64,000 bases of DNA from Acanthaster planci (lineage: Eukaryota > Echinodermata > Asteroidea > Valvatida > Acanthasteridae), in the NCBI RefSeq assembly GCF_001949145.1, contig NW_019091694.1:115396-179395 (forward strand), in the 5' to 3' direction. Of this stretch, positions 1 through 13,700 are shown in pieces; the first letter of the stretch is position 1; every line of letters starts with the position of its first letter. The position numbers and the translations under genes were made by a program. A model generated the notes under the pieces. The model ran no database searches. It had not been told where the DNA came from and saw only the letters and a program-made list of their open reading frames with translations.

Positions 1-3000
1 TTGTACACTGTGTGCCATGCGTACGTGTACACTATGCACTTTCATTTCTGCTTACACAACCATGATTATTTAAAACAACAACACCTCAGTATTAAGAAGA
101 CAGTCCCGATAGGTTAGCAGATCATAGAATTCAGTAAACCGAAAGTCAACGCTTGTGCACACTTACATGTACACACACTCATGTGTCACCAATTCACTGT
201 GTTACTTGATAGTCACCACGGTTGCTCTGTCCAATTTAATTAAAAAGTAAGAAGTAGGTATTTTTAAAGAGCCTGCATGGTGCATTTTGTCGAATGCAAA
301 ACTCCAAAATGCACCTTTGTGTCTTAGTTAATCCCATTTTCAATCATTGTTTCACTACTTTAAAGGTGACTTTGCTGCCTGTCTGTTTTTATGCTAATGA
401 TTATTTCTCTATGCATGAGCAAAACTGGGATGTCATCCTGGGAAGAAAACCTCCATGTACATGTACAATGGTTTGTGTACGAAAAAATGCTGACTTTTTA
501 TTAGATTTTGTTTGCTTAAAAATTCTCTGTTTTGGTGATTCATTGTTGCATAAACTATGGCAAATTGGCAGTTAGCGAACAGGTAAACCTTTCTCGGGAT
601 GTTCTCAGTGAGTAAATTCTGGGTTCTCAATTTGAACAGAATAAGCAATGGGCATGCACTAGACCCTGTCTTTCCTGGATGACATCACATCAACCCTGCA
701 CCAACAGTGACCTTATAGTTGTCCAGGAGGGTATGGACAATTTGAATGGTCAAGTGCTCTTTTAATTTCAACACATTTAAACTTGCAGAGATAAGTCAGG
801 CAGTTCTGATGCATTGAAGAAGAGGATGTAGTAGTTGCCGAAAAATTGTGTCTAAGAAAAGTGAATTGCTGCTACCCGTTAATTACTAACTGTTACGAAT
901 ATGCATGATGAATTTTCCGGGTAGCAACATGCTGTGTTTGAGTTTCATAGTGCGTTGTAAAGTCTGCATGTTTGCAGGAATTTGATCAATATTGACATGT
1001 TCATAATTGGTTGACATTGCTAGCTTTAGAATGCAAACATGTACTTTCCTTCATGACTAAATCTACACCGAGCATGATGTTAATGATGTGCATTTTAATT
1101 TCTGTTGTTGGCTGTCTCTTGTCAGTAATTGTTCACTGATAATTGACTAAACTGAGTTAAGCAAATTCAGATGCAAATGTTATCTCACAGGCAGCTGTAG
1201 CTGTTTAACATATCTCCATAGCAATGGCAAAGCCAAGAAAAGTTGCAGGTACATGCAGAGAATGCTGAGCATTGGGTTCATAAAAGCGTCAAGATGATTG
1301 GTCCGTGGGCAGATTGTACCTACATGTATATATGTGAATGGATGCATTGCAGTGTGCATGGCTGGCTCAAAATATTGTTCTCACTGGCATTTTTGGATGG
1401 ATAATTTGCATAAGTGAATTAGCAGGATCCTGCCAATAAAAAACCACTTCCTTTTCTTTCCATGTCTGTGTTAAGCTGCATGTATGCATTCTCACCCGTC
1501 AGTTCGTGCTCAGTCTCTCACTTATACAGTACATGTAGGTAGTGTAACTATGAATAGCCTGCCCAGCCGGGCACTATATACGGCCTTATGCTGCTCTCAC
1601 AAGGTACTGCACTTCCATTAGGCGTGGGTAATTGCAGTGTCACCTTGACAACAAGTGGGCCAATCAGTGTGACCGTTTCATTGGCACTTGTCATACTTTG
1701 ATGAGTCAAGTCTCCAGCCGGGATCTCTGGCTGGGAGCCGGAGGAGGAAGCGTCCCAACACAGATAATTTGCGTGATAGTCATACGCCTGAACTCCGATC
1801 AAACCAACGTATGTATGTTTGTGTGAGTGACTGTGATGCAGGCCAAGCGAAAATGCAAGCCAGGACTGAGATAATGGATATACACAGCCTTAGCAGATAA
1901 CATGGCTCCAATGCCGCAGTGGTGTTTGTGCACTTGAGGAAGCTTGTTTTTGATTCAGGAATACTTTTATACCGCCGCTGTTTGTGAGGGTTGGAATCTC
2001 TTTTGGGGGACATGGCTTGTCCTTTCCACAACTTCTGTGAGTATTTGTGTCGACATGTTACATGTACATGTACCCGAGAAAGAAAAAGTGTTTATCAAAA
2101 TGTTTTTTTTTCCCTTGATACTGGTAATTGGAATGTGCATGCTTGCGGAGTGTATGTTAGCTCGTAAAGTGGGCGAAATGTTGTGCACTTGACCAAAGTT
2201 GGGGTTTTTCTTCATGAGCGTTGTGTAGAAAAATGTGATAAACAACTTCATTAGATGCACTTATGCTGTCAACATTGGCTGTTGGAAGGGTTGCCGAGTA
2301 GTAACTTATTGTTCATACAGTTCCTTCCAGCAATTTTGCACAGAGCTTGAGGTGTGCATTAAAACGTGTCCGACGAAAGTTTGGTATTTGTCTCCCCGGC
2401 CATTACAACGCATAGAAAGATGTGGTTAACCTTTATTTGCACAGAGAAGCACTTTGTACTGTTACAAAAAAATTATGACTGATTAAAATGAAAAAAAAAA
2501 AGAACAAATGACTGATTTCCATCATTCTAAACAATCTGAACACACGTGAGCATAGTATATATCATGTTAGAAGAGCAATATTACGGCTTGCATTTACATG
2601 TACCAGCTTGAACAATGGTAACAATAACCCTGCCCACCATACACGTACAGCTCCACTGTAATTGCCTGTGCATTTACAGTATCTTGATTCAGCTAGACCA
2701 AACAGATGGGAGTACCAGCATGTTGAAATTCCATGAACCATATTTAGAAACGAGTCATATAAACAAAGGCCCTTTACTTAGTATACACAAAATTGTCTTC
2801 ATTGGGGTGTACACATTCAGTAGCAACGGTAGCATACATGTACATGTATAGTAGCATGGCAGTGTATGTACATGTATAAAATATGCTGGGATTATACTGT
2901 GCGCAGTTTGAGCATTTGCAAATCGTGTGAACAGGTACACGTTCTGGCTGCATATCGAATTAAACAATGGACCTCCCTCCCACTTCACTTGATTGAAGGC

Positions 3001-5973
3001 TATGTGTAATTGCTGTACCGAAACATGTAACTGAATACCAAAAAGAACATTTTGTTATTGTTAATTCCCATTCGTGGATACCTTTCTGGTACGAAAGTCC
3101 AAACAAGTTTAAAAAGTACCAGTTTCCAATGATTCTTTTCAACAATTTCTCTCCCTTTTATTTCAAACACCCCTGTTGCCATATTATGGTGTTGGCACAC
3201 AGCCAGCGAGTGTTTTAAACGGGTTGTTCACCAATAGTAATGGCTAAACTGTCTGAAGTATTTATGAGTGGTATTTCAACTTCACTCTCAGTGTCAGAAC
3301 AAAAATGCAGAAATCAAGTTTGTGCAACAGAGTGTTTTCGGTAGAAATAAAAGTTGTCCAACTGTGTACATGCATGACGGTGTACAGGTAGATCACTTGA
3401 TGTGTCTGGTGTTGTATCTGGAAAGAACTCTCTCTGGTCTGTAATTTGCTGTACATGTGTGGCACGTATTTTTTGTATGTAATCACAGGTTTAAAGTGTT
3501 CGCAAAATGACCAGAGTCTAGCCTAGACCCTTAATTGTAGCAGATGTCTTGAGATACATGTATGAACTGATTAAGGAGACGATAAAACAATTCCAGACCA
3601 ACATCATCACTCAGGAGCAGAGTTTATCCGCAGCTCTAAGTTCAACGACTAACCCGATTTGCTGAAGAGAAAAAAAATGCAGAAGGACTTCACTGGGGAC
3701 CCTTGCTTAAATTTTAACCCATAAATACCATCTTTGGGCCGCTTTCCAAAGACCTACATATAGGTTGCTCCTCAGAGAACTTACAGTAATTACTTAAAAT
3801 TCTGGCTTTACGGCCCTCTGGAGGTGCCCTGAGTCAGCTTGTCATTTCCCCAAGGGATGCCCAGCCAAAAAATAAGATTATTATCTCATTTCTTTAATGT
3901 GAGAAGAGTAATTATATCACCACTGTATCACCGAGGTCCCATGAGATGTTGGGAAGCGGATCAGTTAATATAGGTCCACGGCTCATCCTGAAGTGCTTTG
4001 CAGTGAAGGAAGCATTCATCTCCTAGAAATGGTTGACAAAGAGGTCAACTCGTTATTCCTCTTCCCCGAGCCATTTTTCTGTTTGAATTGCCTCAATTTA
4101 CTCATTCCCTTTGCCAAGTACTTACTTTAATTGTGTAGTTCACTGATTCTAGACACCATACCAGCATTCACAGTATGAATTGTGCTGATTACAACCTGTC
4201 CACACAGCCTGGCTACTCAGGACAATAAAACAAAAGGATTTTCCTTTCACTCAACACACCCAATTTTTTTTCTAATATTGTCTGGCATTTCAGTCAGTGA
4301 TCTTTTAGTACTGGTTTTTGTTAAAACCTGTACTGTGTTTAATTCCAGTAAGGGACTTATTCTTTTCCAGCTTGTAGCAGAGCACCTGACTTGGACAAGC
4401 AACAAAGTTATTATACACATACATGTAGCCTGACATAGGTCATACAATAATACTACTTTGTTCATCCTAAGTGGGCTGTAACACCTTTACGTTACACAAT
4501 TGCATGTACTTTTGCCCAGTTCAGCTAGTGCAATGAAGGCCTGTGAACACGTACATGTGTCATATGTGAATCCCTTGCGCAGTATGATCCAGCTATCTGC
4601 TGGAATGTTTATGGACGTCATCTCATTTGACAGCCACGATGGGTCATCTGTCGTTGCTCTTCTCGCATTTCCATATGCTACTGCAGCTATAAGGAGTGAG
4701 GTCATTGCTGTGTAAATGTGACTGCAGTTTGGAGACTGCAGACCATTTGAAGATGATACAATAGAAATGTTTTCAGCCACCAGATGGTGCCAAAGATTTG
4801 TGAAGAATCCAGCAAAACCCTACTGTGCTCCAAACCCAGTGGTTCACTATTTGTGTTCAAATGAAATTGTGATGTAAAGCAACTAAAGCCACTTTGAAAT
4901 TTTAACCTAAGTGTGGTTTCATGGCCTAGATCGGTATCTAAGACATTAAGCCATAACTGGCAATAGGTAGGAGCGAAAGGGCACAACTACATGTACACGT
5001 AGCTGGCATCTTTCAGCTTATTGCACATTGATGGAGATTGGAGAATCTTCATTTAATTGCCAGTCACCTAAGGCTTGTCCGAATTGAAAACAGGTTTATC
5101 AAAATCAAGCTAAAGTAGCTGGCTTTTTTGGCTATATGAAGTGTTCAAGGCTCATTTTGACACATATTTTTCTTGATTGATTGATCGATCGATTAATAAT
5201 CATTGTTATATGCGCAGCATGAAATATACCATATAGTAAAAATCCATTTGATTGCTCACTTAAAAACATACGCTAGCACAAGCACATGTAGCACTCAATG
5301 CTGATCTCTACCAATTTATAATACAAATGAAACTTGCAACTAATATTAAGTCCGTGAGTTGATCTACAGTAAGAACTGTAGGCATTGGTGTGTGTATTTC
5401 TGTGTGCATTTGTAAAAGTTCTCCCAGAAAATAGGCAAGTTGCAGTTTACAACTGCATGGTCTGAACCACTCATGTGTTCAGGGTTTCAACATATTAAAA
5501 TTCAAAAATTCATCAAACAACACGGTGTAATTATCAACATAATTAAAAATATGGCACGGCAGAAGGTTGTTGGTGTGCATACATTACCAGTTCAGCTTGA
5601 CTGAATGCAGCCAAAGGACGTGATACGGGACCATGCATGCGTACAATGTTACATATGCAGCAACATGTGTTGGATATGCTGTCATGGTCATTTAAATGGA
5701 AATGCGAGTCCTGACATTTATGTTGAGAAAAATCATGTTGGTGTGAGAAAAAAACCAACGAAAGCCTGACAGCACAAGGAAATCCCATCAAGACCTGCAG
5801 ATGCATGGGTTGTTGCCAAATTTGGGAAGGAGTACCATATGCTGGATCACCTCTTAAGTCCTGTGCATTGTTCAGCAGAGAAGCAGCCTTAGATAGGACA
5901 AAGAGAGGTACTGACGGAGGGGAAAAAATGTGCCTAGCTGGCAGGTTGCCTGGCCCTGAACTGGAGCTTAAAT

Positions 5974-5987
5974 GTTGCCATGGCAAC
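5974..5987. promoter_or_regulatory. Perfect X-box palindrome (candidate RFX site)
   Basis: GTTGCCATGGCAAC at 5974-5987 is a perfect 14 bp palindrome and an exact match to the RFX X-box consensus GTNRCC-N(0-3)-RGYAAC. Function is inferred from the motif. Confidence 0.5.
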
Positions 5988-6584
5988 AGATGCTTTCCCC
6001 AGGCATAGGCCCCAGAATGCCAGACTGTTTTTTTTTTCTGGGCTCGTACACTTCCCGACGTGGACTCCTTTTCAAATGGGATTGGATTGGAGGGATGTGG
6101 CCATTTGCTAAATTAAAAAGGATTGTCTGCGTGTGTAATTATTGCCTCAAATCACTTCTACTTTGATTCATTATTGCTGCCAGGGAGGACGTGGCTGGAG
6201 TATGGTTCCCCTTGTCCAGCCCTTTAATGTATACACAGATTATTGGATCTGGGCAGTGATTAATTTTCCCCTATGCAAACAGGAAGCCAGCCTAATTGGC
6301 TGTTGTGTTGACAACTCTTGGAGGTAGAAGCAGCTTGTTAAACCTGGAGGAGTATCACCAAGTCATCTTGTACCCTATTCTTTTTGAAATAAAAACATGC
6401 AAATTGCACATGTGCATGTGTGTATAGTGTGCATGCACTACACTTTTTGCCACTCGACAAACACCTAAACCTGTCTGAGCTTTGTACACACTTGTGGAAG
6501 TGAAACCTGATTTTTTTTCCAAAGCCCTGCCGTGTCTACCGATTTCCAACATCTCAGTTATTTGATCTCAAGGCCCTTAATAAT

Positions 6585-6662
6585 TGTGTTCTGGTTCTGG
6601 GATTCTGTTGGATAAATTTTCAAAAAAATGTGTTCTGGTTCTGGGATTCTGTTGGATAAATT
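6585..6662 (+). repeat. Perfect 34 nt direct duplication
   Basis: The same 34 nt unit beginning TGTGTTCTGGTTCTGGGATT occurs at 6585-6618 and 6629-6662 with no mismatch, period 44. The two copies are each followed by A/T-rich spacer. This indicates a recent local tandem duplication. Confidence 0.85.
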
Positions 6663-8509
6663 ATTTTAAAAAATTGGCAATGTCGCACTTTATAGCTAAA
6701 CTGTTGGTTCCCAGCCTGTTGTATCCCTCAATGATGCTGTTGTACTGTTCACCAAAAAAACCCCAAAACAAAACAAAGAAAAAGAGTATATTCGCTAAAA
6801 GAGGGGACTTAAAGTCTTTGTGTTTTTGTTGGTGGGAGGCGAAAATGTTCCTTTGCATTTCTCATCTCTTGATCTGGACAGCCAGTGATAATCGCCGACT
6901 TCCTTGCCATCTCGATGTGGGCCTACAGCGGGAGAAAGCTGATGCAGATGTATTTCTGGGCCCAGAGTCGGATGGATGGCCCACTTGTTATGACACGGTC
7001 TGCTTGCTATGAAACATCTGTCTCCCCTGACATCTTGTCGTACTCGTACTCCTGTATTCCTCTTAATTTCCTGTGCTTGATTGGGAGTCAGATGGGCGTA
7101 TACATGTATATAGCCGATACATGCATGCGCGCTGTTCAGCGTGGCTGCATGATGGTGCAAATTGTGCTCTTCGTGTGAAATGCAGATGTACATGTAGTTG
7201 TTGGGATTTGCGGATGTGAAATCTGTTACATGTATATGTATGCTCATGATAACAAGGTATTCTTTGGCCACGAATCACTTAATGAGAAAGCCACTACCCG
7301 CATTAATTGAGGTTAATATGGCCAGTTTGCAAATGAAGACACTTCAGTGTATATGAATAGTGTTATATGTTTCCGTCTAGCTTTACTTTCAAACATTTAC
7401 GTGGTAGTGTACCCATGGTTTAAGATATCATTTTGAAGAATACATATTTTATCTGTGTATTGACCATTTCAGGTACTTTGTGGACCAATCAAGACTCACA
7501 TGCACTTCACTTTCATTTTTGTACAGCTGTGCTTGCAACCCCTAGTTGGCTGTTTGCTGTCATTGAGGATTTTTAACAGGAAATAAATAAGATAAACAGA
7601 TGATTTGGTTTGGAACAAGCAAATTGAGGTCACACCCTCAAGTGCTTCCCCTTGCTGCCATGAATTCATTTCTCTTGCTCAGCTCTTGTTATCTTCCATA
7701 GTTTCTTAGGCGCATGAGCCCTTATTGACACCAGCTCTTTAAAACAGAAATCAAACTTTTTTCTTTGGGGGAGGCTGGCCAGTTTGTTTTACCCCTATAT
7801 CAGTGTAGGTTTGAAATAGTGAAAGCTTGTTTAATCTTTGTCAAACCAGGCGCAGCTCAAGGATGAACCAACTCAAGCCACCTCCGCAAACAACTATTGT
7901 GCCATAAAGCATAGGTTTTGCTCATTGGATTTAGAGCTAAACTTTGATACCAAATTAATCCAGCTTGAATTGGCTTCATTCTTGCAGCACCTGCAACAAA
8001 GCGATCTGTTGTTGAGGTTATTGGAGCATACATGTTGTACATGTCATGTACATGTGTACAGGAGCTGTTTTAGCTGTGAAAGAAAGTTTGTTCTGGTTTC
8101 AAACTGGCTGTTCTGGCATGGAGTTAAAACTGGTGTAAGATTTGGCTGTATGTTTTGCAGGTATTGTCCACACTTACAGATTAAGACAAGGATCAGTTTG
8201 GCTTCAGTTTCTCAGGAGTGACCACAGGCCGCCTGCAATGCCTTCCAAGGCATTGTAGTTTTTAGTTACACCTCGGGTTTGTTGACAGTACACTGCTTCT
8301 TGTTGTTGCTGTTTAGTGCTTTGACCTCTTAATTGTCTCTACTTGTTTCACTTGAGATATGTTGGAAATTCTAAAATGAAAAAGGACTCTCCTCAGTGCA
8401 GACTTTGTGCATGCAGATTTACCTCGTACGTGGCATTGCTGGGAGCAGTTGATTAGAGTTGCACAGTAAAATGTACCTGCCAACCAGAATTGCAGTTTGC
8501 TAATAAAGT

Positions 8510-8547
8510 TTGCCATGGCAATTTGCCATGGCAGTTTGCCATAGCAG
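8510..8547. repeat. Three tandem TTGCCATGGCA-type palindromes
   Basis: TTGCCATGGCAA (8510-8521, perfect palindrome), TTTGCCATGGCAG (8522-8534) and TTTGCCATAGCAG (8535-8547) lie head to tail at a 13 nt period. They resemble RFX half-sites; CA microsatellite follows directly. Confidence 0.7.
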
Positions 8548-8631
8548 ATGCCAGCACACACACACACACACCTTGCTTGCAATTTGTCCTGTTGCCAGGT
8601 TCAGCTGGCCAAGGTTCCGTCCCATGCTGGT

Positions 8632-8645
8632 GTTACCATGGCAAC
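8632..8645. promoter_or_regulatory. X-box match (candidate RFX site)
   Basis: GTTACCATGGCAAC matches the X-box consensus in both half-sites with a two-base spacer. Confidence 0.45.
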
Positions 8646-10167
8646 TTCTGATACCCATTATTGTATTATTAAGCTTTCCCCCATCTGGAAACTCCTTCCT
8701 TTTCTCCAGTGTTTGTGGTTTTATGATGTTTCGGTTGGCTGGCTTCAGACTCTAAATCCAGAGTTGTTTGCAATTCCCCTTTTTTTGTTGAGGTGTGGCG
8801 GCAGACCTTTTGTCAGCCAACAGTTGCACTGGCAACTATTCATGTGTTGATTTTTTATAAAAGCCGTTTCCTTGGCAACCCAGCAGGCACTGGCCCAGTG
8901 GATTGTGTAGCTCACAGTACATGTTGGCCCTACAGCATTGTAGACTCAATCTGTACATGTACATGTACGTGCCTTTTCCTTTGTTGGATTTCACAACGTG
9001 TACATGTACATCAATCTGTGCAGTGCACTAGGATGCTTCGATTTTAGTCTGTTTTTCGAAGTATAACTGAACTTTACTTCTGGACTGATATTATAGAAAC
9101 ATATATTGAGGAGAGAAAGACTTTCATTCGACTTGAATGGTATGTCACATACCTTCATGTTCATTGTATAGATGGTGTTTATTGTTTGGAGACTGCTGCT
9201 GTACGGGCAATTATGAACAGATTCTAGATAAAATAATGCAGAAACTGCACATTTTGGTGTATTATTTGTGGTTGTCTTTTGTTAACCTTGAAGTGAAGTC
9301 AAGTTGAAATGTGGAAAAATATTCCCTGCTATATAAACACTGTGCAACATGTACACTTGTAAACTAAGTTGTCAGAACTACCTCAGAAGGAGTCAAAGAG
9401 TAATCAATCTTATTCCGTTTATTGCCGCTCTAACAGAATATTGGATAATGGCAGTTTAGGCTTGTGCAGTTTTCAACCTGGAACAAAAGAAGTGTGGTGT
9501 ATTTTTCGATTGCATGCGTCAAAGCGTGGCCCAGCGTGTTCAAGGTAACTCCGGGAATTTGAGGGTTTTTTTGTGGAGCACAAAGCGGAGAAGGAAATCT
9601 AAAAAAGAAACGTACGTCAAGGGAAGCACGTGTAATAGGTTTTCAATGGAATTTCAAAACCAAGCGTGGGCTGGCTTTGTTGGGACTGGATGTTTTGTAA
9701 CCTGTTGCATGCGAAACCCAAATAGGTTTGGGCCAAGCCTTGCGTGAAGTGGCCTTCGTCATTTCTATGCGGAGTGGGTACCTTGGCCCTCAAAGAACTA
9801 AATATGAATCATTGTTGAGGCATTTACCCAAACTTCCCCGAGCAAGCAAGGAAAAGAAATCAGTGACCGTTAATTTCAAATGAGGCTCCATTGATATTCA
9901 GAGCAAGGTATTCACATGTAAATCTGGTGGTGGCTTGCCCCTGATCGTGCAGCAAGAAGAAAAAGTTTGTGTTCAGTCTCGCCTGAGTTACAGTTGGCAT
10001 TGCACTGAACTTAAGTAAAAGAAAAATGATCCTCATCTTAAAATGGCAGGTTTGTATTGGTTGAAATAGAACTTCACAATTATTAAGCTACTGTTATTTG
10101 TTTGCCAGTGACATAAAGTGTTTCAGGTTTTGATCTTATGATCTGACTGTCTTTTTTTTTGCAATAG

Positions 10168-10183
10168 GTGGTAGCCTGCCACC
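10168..10183 (+). other. foxn3: 5'-UTR tail of FOXN2/3 coding exon 1 with splice acceptor
   Basis: A T-rich tract from 10151 and AG at 10166-10167 form a standard acceptor only 16 nt before the start codon. The sequence between acceptor and ATG contains gcctgccacc, a strong initiation context. This implies an upstream non-coding exon and a separate promoter, neither of which I can place in this window. Confidence 0.7.
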
Positions 10184-10780
10184 ATGCCGCCCAATCGTAA
10201 ACCAGAGCGTCTGCTGAAGAGACACCTAACACTAGGCCTGAGCAAGAGCTTCCCCAGTGCCACGCTGTCCCGGGCCCTGGGTAGCCGGGTTCCCATGGAC
10301 CTGAGCAGCAGCAACTGCAGCTTTGCCGAGATCATCAAGCTGGAGAAGGGTGGCGGTGCCATGGAGGATGACGAGCTGCGGCCGTTGAGCTGGCTGCACA
10401 GCACCGACCTGCTCAAGGACATGAACCTGGACGATGATGAAGGGGAGGATGGCCATGCCAAGGAGAACAATGCTGCCGGCGCCGGCGAAGGTGTGATGGC
10501 CCGGTACGGCGGCCTAGCGGGGGACGAGCAGGACGGGCCCGTGGACCCCAAGCGGCACATCAACAGCAAGCCACCCTTTTCCTTCAGCTGTCTGATCTTC
10601 ATGGCCATTGAGGACTCTCCGCTGAAACGTCTTCCAGTTAAAGACATTTACCAGTGGATACAGGACCACTTTCCCTACTTCCACAATGCCCCCACGGGCT
10701 GGAAGAACTCTGTCAGGCACAACCTGTCGCTCAACAAATGCTTCCGTAAAGTGGACAAAATCAAGGGACAGATCAGCTTG
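10184..10780 (+). CDS. foxn3: FOXN2/3 coding exon 1: N-terminus and most of the forkhead domain
   Basis: Residues 1-199, ending at a gtaagc donor in phase 0. Residues 57-76 ([20 protein letters not shown]) match the conserved acidic N-terminal motif of FOXN2/3, and residues 77-122 are a poorly conserved acidic/Gly linker. Forkhead helices 1 to 3 are all in this exon. The last three residues, ISL, sit between the conserved KVDKIKGQ and SIGKGS and appear as an insertion relative to vertebrate FOXN3. The exon is clearly more GC-rich than its introns. Confidence 0.96.
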
Positions 10781-13700
10781 GTAAGCCTTAACATCCATTC
10801 TGTCTGATGTCTTGAAAATAGGAAAAGTTTCCCATTGCAGTTCACTTGAAGATTAATTTACCTGGTCATTAAGGCACTACACATTATATCGTCGGTGTGT
10901 GTGTCAGGTAGCATAAATTTTGGTTTTGTAGAGTGTTCCAGGCTTTGCATGCCTTGCTGCCACTTTGTTATGTGATAGCCCAGTGTATATTTATTCAGCC
11001 TGGCTAAAACTAAAATTCTAACAGTTTTGAAAGTATCCAGTTTAGAAATCAATCGGCAGGGGATTTCCCCCCCCCCCCAATGAGTGCTTCAGTTTCACAT
11101 TCTCAGTAACTCCTGTTGCTGATTACCAAAACCTTAATAAAAAGGTAACTTAAGAATTCATTAGTAATAAACCGACAGTTATGAGCAGGGCACCCTGCGC
11201 TTCACTTCCTGGGTTCTGTGCTTGGGGACCCTTCAGGAGTCGGACTGGATTTCCCTGTTCAGTTGTTGCCCACTTGTAGCCCTGCTGCACAGCTGCTGCC
11301 TGCCCTGGCAAAACAAAGGCTTCCCCTGGCAGGACATCTGCTCTGAGGTGTTGCCATGCCGACAGAAAAACAAACCAAGATGCAAAGATTTAATTACCTT
11401 TGTCCTCCTCTCCCCCCCCCACTCCCTCAGTCTCTCTATCTGGGGCAGCACAATAAAACTCCTTCCGTTCTTCTTTTCCCCGTCCAGCTTGTAGTACCTC
11501 TGTGCATTTTTTGTTATGATGATGAATAGCACAATAACTCTTTTCACTGTTCTGCTAACACCTGTCCCCCCTCCACTGTTATGGGGCCATTAGTATTGTT
11601 AACCTGTCTCTGTGGAGTTTCTGTCCAAAGCGGAGAAGCAAATTGAATATGTACAACCAATTTGAACGTCTTTGTCAGCTGAAGATGATTGTGGGAAAGC
11701 GTATTTAATGTGAGTGGGATTGGGGCAACTCCTGCCGTGCATTCTGTGCGGTAGTTTTCAAGGCAGAAAAGATTAAAATCTCATCATGACAGGTCGGACA
11801 ATAACTTGTGCCAACTGACAGTTTACCTGTTTACCAAGTTTAACTTGGTACTTGTGGCATGGTTTTTTTCAGTGTCACGGCTCCCCCTTTTTGGCCATCC
11901 CACTTGTGGGAAGATACCGGTACAATATACCGCTACATTGTAATCAGCTGAGATTAACCCAAATGTGCTTTGGAGTGTCAAGTCCAATTCTCCAATTTAA
12001 ATCTGCTAAGTGATACTCTGGATAGGCCATAGGCCGCTGTGTTCCAGCTGCCAGTTGTTGCTTTGTTTGGTCCCCCCCCCTTTTTCCAGCTTAAAAAAAG
12101 GAATCGGCCTTTGCAGCAGTTCAGGCTGTGATGGAGCAAGTGGCTGGGAAATAAGTTTGCAACTCGAACTAATCAAAATTGAAGTGTTTGACATAGCTTC
12201 AGCCCGCTATTAGCTTGCAGAAATGCAGAATGAAGTTCAGGACAATGCGGTATAATGGCGTTGCTGATAATAGGCCAACGTGGATACTACTTGATGTGTG
12301 AATCTGGGTACATGTACCAACTCCCTTTAGCCTGTGTACTTTTTTATCAAAAGGTCCAGGATAGGGCAAAAGGTTCACTCTCCAAGTGTAGGTCATGTAT
12401 GGTGATAAGAGTGTGTTGTGTAGTCTGTGGGTACTTCAAAACAACAATGGACTGGCCTTCTGATTGTATGCCTAGAAGTGTTTGGAAGGGTGACGTCACT
12501 GTGTGCTTTCAAAGGTGGTCAGAGTTTTGAGTGATGAAATGAATAAATGCAGTTGAGTGTAAAGTTTTGGGGAAAAATTAAAGCCTGGTGTCATGCCTTT
12601 TTTTGATGGTAAGAAATATAAAGTTGGGCAGATCAAACCATGGGGTAGTGATTATTTAAATCTTGACCAAATGGCAGATTTTACAAAACAAAACCTAAAC
12701 CTACATGTACGTAAATGTGGCAGTCTTCTTTCCTGCTTTTAAAATGGCTGCCTCTAAAGCGGGAAAAGTTTCATAATCAGCCAGGCTTTTCCTGCAGATC
12801 AGCCATTAGACAGCTGTCTCAAGTTCTCATCTCTGATGATTGAATGCTCTGCTGTTGTACGCATGTAATACAACATGGCATTCGTGCATTAAGAAATCTT
12901 CCCTGACAACACAAAAAATATTAGTTATGGTGGCCATGGTTACCAGAGAAACCATGGGAACGGGTGAAATGTTTTGCCAGTGTTGACCAGAAATCTGAGT
13001 AGCGATGGCTTTTTTTTTTTTAAAAAAAGCCGATACAACATTGTAAAGGTAACTACGGTACATGTAAATGCTGAAGGTATTTGTTATTGTAGGAGTCATT
13101 TATCATATCCTGGCAAGTTTGGTATTTTTAGAGAGAACTTTACGAAAAAAGAGGATGAATGTTGACTGGTGCCGCTGCATGAATTTGCAAAGTGGCACAA
13201 TGTATTTCCACAGAGCATTCAAGGCCAACAGGCATAACTCTGAAAATATTTTCGTTGGACCGTGAATTTTACAGTTAAAGGACTACCTGTTGGGGTGTGA
13301 TGCATACCTGGCAATGCCATATCAGGTGCGGAAAATTGGTGCACCCTTATTGTTGTCTGAGGAGTTGGCATTTGTAGTGTACAGCCATTCAAAACTTTCA
13401 AAACAAGTTTTATTATTTCAAGTTAGGGAATTCTGAGGTTCACCTGGTACATACATGTAGTCTGAAGCGTAAAGCCACTTTGGAGGTTACACAGTTCATT
13501 TACTCTTTTTTTTAACTGCGTCAGGATTTCACATATGTTTTTTAGCCTATCCAAATTGTTTCTGCATGTTGAGCTTCATGCTGGATGAGCGGAAATCAAG
13601 TGTTTGTAGGAATTCAAGATGTTAGTTTTGGAAAGGGTTGGGGCCCTTTATGCCCCTAAAAGTCCTGGGGCTTTTCGGGAAATGGCTTTTCAATTCGAAA

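Larger units (their letters stand above)
1..10167 (+). other. Non-coding DNA upstream of the first FOXN2/3 coding exon (probable 5'-UTR intron)
   Basis: No open frame here looks like a real protein. The longest ones (minus 5543-5986 and 6795-7271) have no recognisable domain. The stretch ends in a poly-T tract and AG at 10166-10167, a good splice acceptor, so at least its right part is an intron following a non-coding 5' exon that I could not locate. It holds many TACATGTA-type palindromes, X-box-like palindromes near 5974 and 8510-8645, a duplicated 34 nt unit at 6585-6662 and a short CA run near 8554. Confidence 0.6.

Noticed and set aside
5543-7271. Two long minus-strand frames (5543-5986, 147 codons; 6795-7271, 158 codons)
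   Set aside because: No domain, low-complexity His/Ser content, no matching splice sites. Likely chance frames in upstream non-coding DNA.
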